NCBI RefSeq assembly: GCF_036327475.1
Contig: NZ_CP132913.1
Location: forward strand, 62,001-126,000
From: G036327475 sp036327475
GTDB taxonomy: Bacteria; Pseudomonadota; Gammaproteobacteria; Enterobacterales; Enterobacteriaceae
Reading direction: 5' to 3'
DNA length: 64,000 nucleotides
The notes beneath the pieces are model-generated. The model saw only the letters and a program-made list of their open reading frames with translations. It was not told the origin of the DNA and made no database searches. The position numbers and the translations under genes are program-made. The number at the start of each line of letters is the position of its first letter. The first letter of the stretch is position 1. This document shows positions 27,901 through 36,813 of the stretch, in pieces.

Positions 27901-28593
27901 ATGTTACCAACGGCCGTCACTAAACTACCGCGGTGGGACGGATTTACCTTTAAACACTTTTATCGCCCACGATCAGTGTGCAATGAACGTGATCACCGAT
28001 GGGGTGATGCTGGGCGCCTGGGCACCCCTTTGAGGTAGGCAGGGCGCTAAACATCCCGGCAGTGGCTGGTAGCGTTGATGCTGGCGCAGCACATGCACGA
28101 CGCCATTCCAATCGATGCGATCGAACTAGATTCGAACGCCTATCGCCAGACGCGAGACAATTTTCCGCCAGTCCTTGGGCGATATCCCTCTGTGCTGTCA
28201 AGGGCGACATCTACGCCTATGTCGGTAGAACGTCACGGCGCTACAGGCCATTGCTAGCAACCCTCTCACTTTGATTCTGGGCCGGCCTATGTCACCCCGG
28301 CGTGCGAGCCGCTATACGTTGAGTTGAGCTATCAGGTGCTGGCGGGCCTTCACGCGCTGCTGGATAAAGGAGGTACACTGGCGCTTATCCTGTCGTACGC
28401 CGCCGGCGAAGCGCTCGTAGCCGCGCGTTGGCTCAGGGTTGTGGCTGCAGCGTCGTACCGATGTTAGCGATAGAGCAAATTGCGCCCACATTGGCGGCTG
28501 GTGGCATTAATTTACGACACGTTGACGTTGCGCGAACCTATCGGGAATAGTCGCCGATGTTTCGCACTCTGGCCTATCTTGCGTCCTAATTGA
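27901..28593 (+). pseudogene. trmN: tRNA1(Val) A37 N6-methyltransferase TrmN, degraded
   Basis: Pieces in order: MLPTAVTKLPRWDGFTFKHF at the start, then in another frame AHDQCAMNVITDGVMLGAWA-like sequence, LMLAQHMHDAIPIDAIELDS, SGPAYVTPACE, ELSYQVLAGLHALLDKGGTL and ALILSYAAGEALVAA, ending near 28593. The NPPY catalytic motif region is broken (SNPLTLILG). E. coli TrmN has [37 protein letters not shown], and the same order. Several frameshifts inactivate it. Confidence 0.87.
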
Positions 28594-29339
28594 CGAGCCG
28601 CCGTAAATGACCAATGACCATTGTGCGGCAGTAAGCTGTTTCCGTCCGGTCTCTGCATGACGCATTGGTGAAGGGGAAGCTTGCGCGTGTTATTTTTCCC
28701 ATCTATCGATAAGCTACAAAGCTTGAAAAACCGTTGTGGGCGCCTTAAAAGCATATCTCTCTTTATCTTCAGGTTGTTCAATTTTACTCGCCACGGGCAT
28801 GAATTTCCCTCGTGCTGGTTTATGCCGTCAAAGCTACTGCGGCGACGATTAAAATAAAGCGGGAAGCGGTGCAAACCATAATTTTATTGACAGTAATGAG
28901 GTTTATTTCTGGTGCGGTCCTGTCATAATGGAATAATCAATGGGTTTGATGTCTTAATATATCCGTCACGGCATTATGATTCCGCCCCTTAACAGGCACT
29001 GAAACGATGTGCAAAGTAATGATATGATGAAATATGGCCATATCACTTTCCCTGAATTATGGTCTGAAAAGATGGAGTAATGGTGAGCAAATGCGTCAGA
29101 AAGTGAAAAGTTTTTCCCCGAAACGCAGGCGGGTTTGGCCGATAACTTCGCTCTTACTGATGAACTTAATGCTCCCCGCTGCAAGATGGACAGATTGTCA
29201 GTGTCCGTTTTATGGATGGCGGTACGACTACCGCACCACTCAAACTGGATGTATACTGCAACACACGCCACGCAACGTCACGCAACGTTGGAATTATTTT
29301 ATTACTAAAGAGGGTTGAAATCCCAATGAACCCTTAAGC
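28594..29339. other. Gap between dead trmN and dead nadB
   Basis: About 750 bases. A 94-codon plus frame (29034-29318) and a neighbouring frame (GQIVSVRFMDGGTTTAPLKL) suggest one decayed small protein that I cannot identify. A 10-bp sequence is tandemly duplicated at 29269-29288. E. coli has no extra gene here of which I see traces. Confidence 0.35.
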
Positions 29340-30795
29340 CGCATTCAGTTTGAGAAAGAACCCTTTTTATGGTGAAAAACCTGCAGCAGCCGTATTTGGA
29401 AAGTGCAGGCGCGGCTCTCCTTGCGTAGCAGCGCGCTTTTGACGATCAACTTGGCCACCTAAACTAAATTGCGCACCTCCAGTCGATTATTGGAGATGCG
29501 GACATTGGAATAGCACTCGTCAATTTCACGCGTCAGCAGCTCATGTGGTGCAGTGCCCGCTCCACGACCGCGTACAGCCCACGTAGTCCCAATTAAAAGC
29601 CGTAGCTCGTGCCAGTTATGTTGCAGCACTACCTCTTCACGGAATTGCTGGCCCGGCTTTCATCCCAGGAATGGAGCTGGCGAACCTGGACGATGATCGG
29701 CAGCCAGAGCGGAATATCTCCGCCGCCGACCAGCCGTAGACCAAACACTCTAACAGTGAGTCGGAGATTAGACGGTTGGCGTCGTGCAGGCCAGTATAGC
29801 TAATCTTACCAATAGCGTAGCAGCCGTCTAGATTGGTGCACTCATGCTTATCCACTATAATGCCGTCGTAGGCATAATGGGCCGCCGGAACGATAGGGTC
29901 GGCTGTCGAGTCAGATCGATATCCAGCGTCAGCAGCTTGTCATAAGTGATCGGAAAATGCTGGCGGATAACGCCTCCGTCCGATGGCTGATGTCGAGGTA
30001 CATGCAATCGGCACCCAGCCGCTTCATTTCATGGTCGATTACCCGGACGACGATATTTCGCGGTGCCAGTGCGCAGCGCTTCGGTTAGCAGAAAATTACC
30101 TGCCTGGAGATGGAACAGGCTGAAACTAATTAAACTCCAGGTTGGCGGATCCTGCAGCCGGCTTGCTAGGGCATGGCGATACCGTCGCCGGAGGAAGTAT
30201 CGGGGTTGGTGTTGTATTGATAAACCTTAGGCGCGCCGCTGGTGACGAGCACTACCGCGCGCTGCACAGTTCCACCCCTCTTCGGCGCGGTTCCAGATGG
30301 ACGTAACCAGCACCGCGTTGCAACGTTCCAAAATCTGAATGCTCGGATGCGCCACCTCTTTGCTGAGCACTGTGGTTTCCACCACATTGCCTGTCGCGTC
30401 CGCAGCGTGCAGGATGGGCGGTGGCTGTGTAGCTTCCTCTCGGGTGAGGTGATAGCGATTGCCGGTCGGCGTCGAGGCTTCAGTGTTGAACACACGCCCT
30501 GATCGATGAGCCACTGCACACAGTGGCGGGCGTTGTGCTAATTCCACCGCCTCACGATCGCAGACGCCGACGGCGGGCTATCAGCGTTCTTCCACACTGT
30601 CGGTTTCGTTGAACATCGCCGCGATATCGCCTGAGTATATAGCGTGGAGCCCTCGTCCAACGGACCATTGCTCAGGACTATGACCTCGCAATGTCCGGCC
30701 AGACACAGCGCCAGCGATAACCTGGCCGCACTGCTGCCGAGAACCAGAACATCGGTGGTGTATTCAGTTGATATTGCATAGCGGATGGTGTGCAT
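29340..30795 (-). pseudogene. nadB: L-aspartate oxidase NadB, degraded
   Basis: From ATG 30795: TTDVLVLGSSAARLSLAL, in which the FAD-binding GSGAAG of E. coli is GSSAAR, followed by EVIVLSNGPLDEGSTLYTQ and frame changes. Later pieces: CVQWLIDQGV, YHLTREEATQPPPILHAADA, KVYQYNTNPDTSSGDGIAM, GNFLLTEALR, GCYAIGKISYTGLHDANRLI, SLLECLVYGWSAAE, and QHNWHELRLL near the end. At least six frameshifts. NadB makes iminoaspartate for quinolinate, so NAD de novo synthesis is lost. It is divergent from rpoE as in E. coli. Confidence 0.95.
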
Positions 30796-30989
30796 TCCGA
30801 TAGAAGAGGCTGTTTGTCATGGTTCCATCCAATGCGGCCAGGCTGTACCGCTGCTTGCCGCTTTTGACGCGGTTTTATTTATGCATGTTGACTGACAGAG
30901 GGGGCGAATTCACGTCACCCTGTGCCGTTTATTGTTGGCGTTATTGTAGCCGCGACCTTTATTTATTTTAAGAAAAATACCATGTGTGC

Positions 30990-31017
30990 GGAACTTTATG
31001 ATTATCATTAACTCCAA
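30990..31017 (+). promoter_or_regulatory. Sigma-E-type promoter relic before rpoE
   Basis: GGAACTT (30990-30996), 16 bases, TCCAA (31013-31017) fits the sigma-E consensus GGAACTT-N16-TCAAA with one mismatch in the -10. In E. coli rpoE is autoregulated from such a promoter. The sigma factor gene itself is dead here, so the site cannot be used by its own product. Confidence 0.65.
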
Positions 31018-31099
31018 TCGTGAGCTTGCTCGTGATATTGCTTCAGAAGCTGGCGACACTATTTATTTGCGCGTGGAGAACACGTGGAAAAAAATTTGA
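30998..31099 (+). CDS. Leader peptide upstream of rpoE (RseD-like)
   Basis: A 33-codon ORF, MIIINSNRELARDI... ending VENTWKKI, lies 14 bases before the rpoE start. Enterobacteria have a conserved small ORF at this place (rseD in E. coli), and the YLRVENTWKK type of ending seems familiar from that leader, which is the basis of this call. It overlaps the sigma-E promoter, so only transcripts from further upstream could carry it. It is intact although rpoE is not; with so few codons this may be chance. Confidence 0.5.
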   Translation: MIIINSNRELARDIASEAGDTIYLRVENTWKKI

Positions 31100-31113
31100 G
31101 GAGACAATACTTC

Positions 31114-31559
31114 GATGAGCGAGCAATTAACGGTCAGGTGTCGGTTGAACAGAACCAGAAAGGCGACCAGAAAGTGTTCAATTTACTGGTCGTTCGCGCC
31201 TTTCTATGCCTGGTTATACCGTATAGCCGTCAATACGGTGAAGAATTAACTGGTGGCTCAGGAACGGCGTCAACCCTTCAGCGATGTGAAAAATGACAAA
31301 AGTGCTGGCGCATTTAAAGAAGTATCGAATCATGAGAATTTAATGTTGTCTGAGGAGTTACAACAAATAGTGTTTCTCACTATCGAGGTATTGCCAGAAG
31401 ATTTGCGTATGGCGATTATGTTGCGTGAGCTGAATGGTATGAGTTATGAAGAGATAGCCTTCATCATGGGTTTCCCTCCCAGGAACGGTATGCTCACGAA
31501 TATTCCGTGCGCGCGAAGCAACTGACAATAAAATTTAATCGCTTATTTAGCGTTAACGA
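31114..31559 (+). pseudogene. rpoE: RNA polymerase sigma-E factor RpoE, deleted and frameshifted
   Basis: MSEQLT at 31114 is followed by a frameshift; the next frame gives QVSVEQNQKGDQKVFNLLVV, then a junction directly to AFYAWLYRIAVNTVKN: about 35 residues (region 2, core binding and -10 melting) are deleted. Then LVAQERRQPFSDV, NLMLSEELQQIVFLTIEVLP, EDLRMAIMLRELNGMSYEEI and AFIMGFP (region 4 helix-turn-helix, with CPVGTVRSRI replaced by PPRNGMLTNI). RpoE controls outer-membrane stress and is essential in E. coli. It cannot work here. Confidence 0.95.
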
Positions 31560-31584
31560 CGGCGGCAGGAGAAGGTGCCCAGGT

Positions 31585-31776
31585 ATGCACGATGAAAAGC
31601 TTTTCGCTCTGATGGATGGGGAATCGTTTGACAATGAACTGTTTAACGATTTGTCCAGGGATGTTAAGCTGCAGCAAATCTGGCAACGGCATCACCTCAT
31701 GAATGAGGTGATGCACGATGACACGGGCGAGGTCCTTACGCGTCACCGGCACCGTTGTGTTCAGGCTCGGCCATGA
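31585..31776 (+). pseudogene. rseA: Anti-sigma-E factor RseA, N-terminal fragment
   Basis: MHDEKLFALMDGESFDNELF matches the RseA N-terminal sigma-E-binding domain (MQKEQLSALMDGETLDSELL), continuing LQQIWQRHHLMNEVMHDDTG to about residue 55, then ending in foreign sequence and a stop at 31776. The membrane helix and the periplasmic domain cleaved by DegS are missing. The rest of rseA and all of rseB seem to have been removed by one deletion reaching the rseC start. Confidence 0.9.
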
Positions 31777-32010
31777 TGAGAGAATAGGCCACCGCCATGA
31801 CTTGACAGCATGGCGTTGCGCAAGTGCGCTGCGAACAGAGCGCGGTCTGCGGTGACTGCTAGAGGTAGTCTGCGCGCCGCCGCTGTTTGGGCTTATCGGC
31901 GGCGTGGTCGGTTTCTTTTCGCGCGCCATCTGGCGCGTCATACACATGAAACGCATAATAATCAGCCGGTGATTCTGCAGGTGGCGCTACCGCTCTCGTT
32001 TCTGCATGTC
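31773..32010 (+). pseudogene. rseC: RseC (SoxR-reducing/sigma-E regulator), degraded
   Basis: MMRE-stop-ATAMT-stop-QHGVAQVRCEQSAVCGDC aligns with E. coli MIKEWATVVSWQNGQALVSC: both stops replace tryptophans (TGG to TAG and TGA). After a gap, IGGVVGFFFARHLARHTHET and QPVILQVALPLS correspond to the C-terminal IGGFLIARGYSRK and QPIILSIALPP. The two membrane helices between them are deleted. The start overlaps the rseA fragment end. Confidence 0.88.
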
Positions 32011-32250
32011 CGGGATACCACATTATGCGTTGTCGCATAATACGTACCTCACGGCTACAGATTGACCACGCCCTTGTGCCGCGACGCCAATCAAAGTGCG
32101 GTCCCGGCGATGTTCCGCCATTCTTCCTTGCTTCCCCCAGGCAGTGTAAGATGCGTCCATCATTGTTGTGGATCATCGGGGGTTACGTTCCTCGCAGAGT
32201 AACCATCGGACCAATCTAGAGCGCCTGCTTATATAGAAAACTTTATTAAG

Positions 32251-34056
32251 ATGAATAAAATACGAAACTTCTCTATTATTGCCCATATCGACCACGGCAA
32301 ATCGACGCTATCCGATCGCTTGATTCAGATGTGTGGCGGCCTGAGCGAGCGCGAAATGGCGCCACAGGTGCTGGACTCTATGGACTTGGAGCGTGAGCGC
32401 GGCATCACCATTAAGGCGCAAAGCGTGACACTAGATTATAAGGCGTCTGACGGTCAAATTTATCAGCTGAATTTCATCGATACCCCGGGGCATGTGGATT
32501 TCTCCTATGAAGTCTCCCGTTCGCTGGCGGCGTGTGAAGGGGCGCTGCTGGTGATTGATGTCGGACAAGGAGTAGAGGCCCAAACGCTAGCCAACTGCCA
32601 CACCGCGATGGAAATGGATTTAGAAGTAGTGCTGGTGCTGAACAAAATTGACCTGCCCACCGCCGATCCCGATCGCGTCGCACAGGAGATCGAAGATATC
32701 GTCGGCATTGACGCCACCGACGCGGTGCGCTGTTCGGCGAAAACCGGTATCGGTGTCTCTGATGTGCTCGAACGACTGGTGCGCGATATCTCGCCGCCGG
32801 ATGGCGACCCCGCCGCACCACTGCAGGCGCTGATTATCGATTCCTGGTTTGATAATTATTTAGGCGTGGTATCGCTGGTGCGCATCAAGAACGGTACGTT
32901 GCACAAAGGCGAAAAAATAAAGGTAATGAGTACCGGTCAACTTTACAATGCGGACCGGTTGGGTATTTTCACCCCCAAACGGCTCGATCGTGATGTGCTG
33001 AACTGTGGCGAGGTCGGTTGGCTGGTTTGCGCCATTAAAGATATTCACGGCGTGCCGGTAGGCGATACGCTTACGCTTGCCCACCAACCGGCGGATAAAG
33101 TATTGCCGGGCTTTAAAAAAGTGAAGCCGCAGGTGTATGCCGGTCTATTCCCGCTGAGTTCCGACAACTACGAGGCGTTTCGCAACGCCATGGGCAAGCT
33201 CAGCCTGAATGATGCCTCATTGTTCTATGAACCCGAAAGCTCTACTGCATTGGGTTTTGGCTTCCGCTGTGGCTTTCTCGGCCTGCTGCATATGGAAATC
33301 ATCCAGGAACGGCTGGAACGGGAATATGATCTCGATCTGATAACGACCGCCCCTACGGTTATTTATGAGGTGCTGACCATCAACAACAACACAGTATATG
33401 TAGACAGCCCGTCCAAACTACCGCCGTTAAATAATATCGCCGAGCTGCGCGAGCCAATCGCCGAATGCCATATGCTGTTGCCGCAGGCTTATTTGGGTGA
33501 TGTCATCACGCTGTGTATCGAAAAACGCGGTGTGCAGACTAATATGATCTATCACGGCAATCAGGTGGCTCTGACCTATGACATTCCCATGGCCGAAGTG
33601 GTGCTGGATTTCTTTGATCGACTGAAATCCACCTCGCGCGGCTATGCCTCGCTGGATTATGGGTTCAAACGTTTTCAGAATTCGGACATGGTTCGGGTGG
33701 ATGTGTTGATTAACGGCGAGCGGGTCGATGCGCTGGCGTTGATTACCCATCGCGATAACGCGCTGTATCGCGGCCGCGAGCTTGTCGATAAACTTCAGGA
33801 ACTGATCCCGCGTCAGCAATTTGATATTGCTATTCAGGCGGCCATTGGCAATCATATCATCGCTCGTTCTACCGTCAAACAGTTACGCAAGAACGTACTG
33901 GCGAAGTGCTATGGCGGCGACGTCAGCCGTAAGAAAAAGCTGCTGCAAAAGCAGAAAGAAGGTAAAAAGCGCATGAAGCAAGTGGGTAACATTGAGCTAC
34001 CTCAGGAAGCGTTCTTGGCGATTTTACATATGGGTAAAGACAGCAAATACGTTTGA
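32251..34056 (+). CDS. lepA: Translation elongation factor 4 LepA
   Basis: 601 residues (E. coli 599). LepA is a membrane-associated, ribosome-binding GTPase that acts in initiation/ribosome biogenesis and under ionic stress. G motifs: AHIDHGKST (residues 11-19), the switch I ERGITIK, DTPGHVDFSYE (switch II) and NKIDLP. The EF-G-like domains II, III and V follow, then the LepA-specific C-terminal domain with LRKNVLAKCYGGDVSRKKKL and QKEGKKRMKQVG. The start MNKIRNFSIIAHID is the family start. It is 8 bases upstream of lepB, as an operon. The 240 bases before it contain only rseC debris. Confidence 0.97.
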   Translation: MNKIRNFSIIAHIDHGKSTLSDRLIQMCGGLSEREMAPQVLDSMDLERERGITIKAQSVTLDYKASDGQIYQLNFIDTPGHVDFSYEVSRSLAACEGALLVIDVGQGVEAQTLANCHTAMEMDLEVVLVLNKIDLPTADPDRVAQEIEDIVGIDATDAVRCSAKTGIGVSDVLERLVRDISPPDGDPAAPLQALIIDSWFDNYLGVVSLVRIKNGTLHKGEKIKVMSTGQLYNADRLGIFTPKRLDRDVLNCGEVGWLVCAIKDIHGVPVGDTLTLAHQPADKVLPGFKKVKPQVYAGLFPLSSDNYEAFRNAMGKLSLNDASLFYEPESSTALGFGFRCGFLGLLHMEIIQERLEREYDLDLITTAPTVIYEVLTINNNTVYVDSPSKLPPLNNIAELREPIAECHMLLPQAYLGDVITLCIEKRGVQTNMIYHGNQVALTYDIPMAEVVLDFFDRLKSTSRGYASLDYGFKRFQNSDMVRVDVLINGERVDALALITHRDNALYRGRELVDKLQELIPRQQFDIAIQAAIGNHIIARSTVKQLRKNVLAKCYGGDVSRKKKLLQKQKEGKKRMKQVGNIELPQEAFLAILHMGKDSKYV

Positions 34057-34064
34057 GAAATGGC

Positions 34065-35051
34065 ATGGTCAATATGTTTGCCCTGATTCTGGCAATCGCG
34101 ACGCTTATCACCGGGATCCTCTGGTGTCTGGAACGTTTCAAACTGGCACTGGCGCGCCGCCAGTTGGTGCAGCAATCCGGCCAGCAATGGGTTGACGCTG
34201 TCGGGGTGCTAGCCGGAAATGGTGTCGTCGCGAAGGTTAGCCATAAACCTGGCTGGATCGAAACCTGTGCGTCCATTTTCCCGGTATTACTACTGGTGTT
34301 TGTGGTGCGCTCATTTATTTTCGAGCCGTTTCAAATTCCTTCTGGATCGATGATGCCAACGCTATTGATCGGAGATTTCATTCTGGTGGAAAAGTTTGCC
34401 TATGGTATCAAAGACCCGATCATCCAGACGACACTCATTGAAACCGGCCATCCCAAACGCGGTGACGTCGTGGTATTCAAATACCCGCCCAATCCTAACC
34501 TGGACTATATTAAACGGGTTGTGGGTTTGCCGGGTGACCGAGTTAGTTATGATCCGAATAACAAACGCGTGACGGTGCAACCTGGCTGCGCCAGCGGGCA
34601 GGACTGCGCCACGGCATTGCCCATTACCTATAGCGAATTCGCCCCGAGCGATTTTGTACAGACCTTCAACTCGACCAGCAATGGTGAAGCCAGTAGCAGT
34701 TTCCTGCAGGTGGCTCCAGATAAGCGGGTGGATGGCGGCATTCGCCTGGCGCAGCGTCAAGAATCGTTCGGCGGCGTGGTGCACAGTGTGTTGACGGTGC
34801 CGGGACAGCAGGATCAATTGGGCATTTATTATCAGCAGCCGGGCAGTTCACTGGCGGAGTGGGTGGTGCCGCAGGGAGAGTATTTCATGATGGGCGATAA
34901 TCGTGATAACAGTGCCGATAGTCGTTATTGGGGATTCGTGCCGGAAAGAAATCTGGTGGGCAAAGCGACGGCGATCTGGATGAACTTCGATAAGCAGGAA
35001 GGCCAATGGCCGACCGGCGTACGCTTAAGCCGTATTGGTGGTATTCATTAA
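34065..35051 (+). CDS. lepB: Signal peptidase I LepB
   Basis: 328 residues (E. coli 324). It cleaves Sec and Tat signal peptides on the periplasmic face. I take MVNMFALILAIATLITGILW at 34065 as start. Membrane helices at about 3-21 and 68-86, then box B PFQIPSGSMMPTLLIGDFIL with the catalytic Ser (about residue 95), box C, box D RGDVVVFKYP with the general-base Lys and YIKRVVGLPGD, and box E MGDNRDNSADSRYWGFVP. All catalytic residues are present. Its retention fits the kept outer-membrane assembly genes. Confidence 0.97.
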   Translation: MVNMFALILAIATLITGILWCLERFKLALARRQLVQQSGQQWVDAVGVLAGNGVVAKVSHKPGWIETCASIFPVLLLVFVVRSFIFEPFQIPSGSMMPTLLIGDFILVEKFAYGIKDPIIQTTLIETGHPKRGDVVVFKYPPNPNLDYIKRVVGLPGDRVSYDPNNKRVTVQPGCASGQDCATALPITYSEFAPSDFVQTFNSTSNGEASSSFLQVAPDKRVDGGIRLAQRQESFGGVVHSVLTVPGQQDQLGIYYQQPGSSLAEWVVPQGEYFMMGDNRDNSADSRYWGFVPERNLVGKATAIWMNFDKQEGQWPTGVRLSRIGGIH

Positions 35052-35221
35052 TTCCTTTTTAGCGAAGCATTGTTTCGCTTACTGATATAGAATACCTCTC
35101 AGGTTAGGAAGGGCGGGCTCAATTCGTGGGACTCACTGCAAACGAGACAGTTTTAGACAGGCGTACCATTCCCAGGTCTGCTCCGTCAGCTACGTACGCA
35201 TGGTTGAGTTATTAGTAACGC
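35052..35221. other. lepB-rnc intergenic region
   Basis: 170 bases; in E. coli the rnc leader carries a hairpin cleaved by RNase III itself. I see an imperfect stem around 35060-35090 (AGCGAAGCATTGTTTCGCT: GCGAA/TTCGC) right after lepB, which may be a terminator or processing hairpin, but no certain promoter. Confidence 0.35.
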
Positions 35222-35902
35222 ATGAATCCCATCTTAATAAGTAGGCTACAGAAGAAACTGGGCTACACTTTTCAACAGCACGATCTTTTGTTACAGGCGT
35301 TAACACACCGTAGCGCCAACAGCAAACACAATGAGCGGCTGGAATTTTTGGGCGATTCGATATTGAGCTATGTTATCGCTAATGCGCTGTATCAGCGTTT
35401 CCCCCGCATCGATGAGGGCGATATGAGCCAGATGCGTGCCACGCTGGTGCGCGGTAATACACTTGCGGAAATGGCACGGGAGTTCGAGCTGGGCGAATGT
35501 TTACGTCTGGGGTCGGGAGAGCTGAAAAGTGGCGGTTTTCGTCGTGAGTCCATTTTGGCCGACACGGTAGAAGCGTTGATTGGCGGCGTGTTTCTGGACA
35601 GCGATATTCAAACCGTCGAAAAGCTGATCCTTGACTGGTACCGCACACGTTTGGATGAAATCAGCCCAGGTGATAAGCAAAAAGACCCGAAAACCCGGCT
35701 GCAAGAATACCTTCAGAGACGCCATTTGCCACTGCCTGCCTATCTGATAGTGCAGGTGCACGGTGAGGCGCACGATCAGGAATTTACCATACACTGCCAG
35801 GTCAGCATGCTGGCGCAGCCGGTAGTCGGCAATGGCTCAAGCCGTCGCAAAGCTGAGCAGGCCGCGGCGGAGCAAGCACTTAAACTGTTGGAACTTGAAT
35901 GA
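35222..35902 (+). CDS. rnc: Ribonuclease III
   Basis: 226 residues, same as E. coli. RNase III cuts double-stranded RNA, including rRNA precursors. The signature NERLEFLGDSILSYVIA (metal-binding Glu and Asp) is at residues 37-53; ADTVEALIGGVFLD carries the second catalytic acidic pair. The dsRNA-binding domain follows (about 155-225), with DPKTRLQEYLQ, the PAYLIVQVHGEAHDQEFTIH strands and the helix GSSRRKAEQAAAEQAL. It overlaps era by four bases (ATGA), so it is translationally coupled as in E. coli. Confidence 0.97.
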   Translation: MNPILISRLQKKLGYTFQQHDLLLQALTHRSANSKHNERLEFLGDSILSYVIANALYQRFPRIDEGDMSQMRATLVRGNTLAEMAREFELGECLRLGSGELKSGGFRRESILADTVEALIGGVFLDSDIQTVEKLILDWYRTRLDEISPGDKQKDPKTRLQEYLQRRHLPLPAYLIVQVHGEAHDQEFTIHCQVSMLAQPVVGNGSSRRKAEQAAAEQALKLLELE

Positions 35903-36804
35903 GCAAACAGACAACCTATTGTGGGTTTGTGGCGATTGTGGGTCGGCCAAACGTCGGCAAATCCACGCTGATGAATCAGTTGTTAGGGCAGAAGGTCTCT
36001 ATTACCTCGCGTAAACCGCAAACCACCCGCCACCTTATTATGGGGATCCATACTGAGTGGCCCTATCAGGCTATCTACGTGGATAGCCCAGGGCTGCACA
36101 TTGAAGAGAAACGAGCGATCAACCGCTTGATGAATCGCGCCACCAATAGCTTGATCGACGATGTGGAACTTGTGATTTTCGTAGTGGAGGGCACCCATTG
36201 GGCGCTTGACAATGAAATAATGGTGAGCAAACTGCGCGACGTTTGCTGCCCGGTCGTACTGGCGATTAACAAAGTGGATAATGTCGCTGACAAGGAAAAG
36301 CTGCTGCCCCATATGCAGTTTCTCAGTCAGCAGATGTCTTTCCATGACATTGTGCCTATCTGTGCCGAGAATGGCATGAACGTCGATACGCTAGCTGGTA
36401 TTGTGCGCAAGGCGCTGCCGGAGGCCGAGCATCATTTTCCAGAAGATTATATTACCGACCGCTCACAGCGTTTTATAGCGTCGGAAATTATCCGTGAAAA
36501 GCTGATACGGTTTCTGGGTCATGAACTCCCTTATTCCATTACAGTGGAAATTGAGCGCTTCGCGGCCAACGATCGCGGTGGTTACGATATCCACGGTCTG
36601 ATTCTGGTGGAACGAAACAGCCAGAAGAAAATGGTCATCGGCAATAAGGGAAGTAAAATCAAAATAATCGGCATTGAAGCTCGGCAAGATATAGAAACTA
36701 TGTTCGAGACACGGGTGCATCTGGAGTTGTGGGTGAAAATCAAGTCGGGCTGGGCCGATAATGAACGTGCCCTACGTAGCCTGGGTTATGTCGACGACCT
36801 CTAG
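35899..36804 (+). CDS. era: GTPase Era
   Basis: 301 residues, as in E. coli. Era is an essential GTPase that binds the 3' end of 16S rRNA during 30S assembly. G1 is GRPNVGKST (residues 15-23), switch II DSPGLHIEEKRAIN, G4 NKVD, then the C-terminal KH domain with VIGNKGSKIKIIGIEARQDI and the conserved LWVKIKSGWADNERALRSLG. It starts within rnc and is followed after 9 bases by recO. Nothing odd. Confidence 0.97.
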   Translation: MSKQTTYCGFVAIVGRPNVGKSTLMNQLLGQKVSITSRKPQTTRHLIMGIHTEWPYQAIYVDSPGLHIEEKRAINRLMNRATNSLIDDVELVIFVVEGTHWALDNEIMVSKLRDVCCPVVLAINKVDNVADKEKLLPHMQFLSQQMSFHDIVPICAENGMNVDTLAGIVRKALPEAEHHFPEDYITDRSQRFIASEIIREKLIRFLGHELPYSITVEIERFAANDRGGYDIHGLILVERNSQKKMVIGNKGSKIKIIGIEARQDIETMFETRVHLELWVKIKSGWADNERALRSLGYVDDL

Positions 36805-36813
36805 GGAGCGCCG

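Noticed and set aside
29034..29318. A 94-codon ORF before nadB as a new small gene
   Set aside because: A neighbouring frame reads better in places, a 10-bp tandem duplication lies inside, and there is no ribosome site of note; it looks like decay, not a gene.
31773..31815. UGA read as tryptophan
   Set aside because: A TAG also replaces Trp in the same fragment, and intact genes such as nadK, lepA and pdxJ end with ordinary stops and use TGG for Trp, so the standard code applies.
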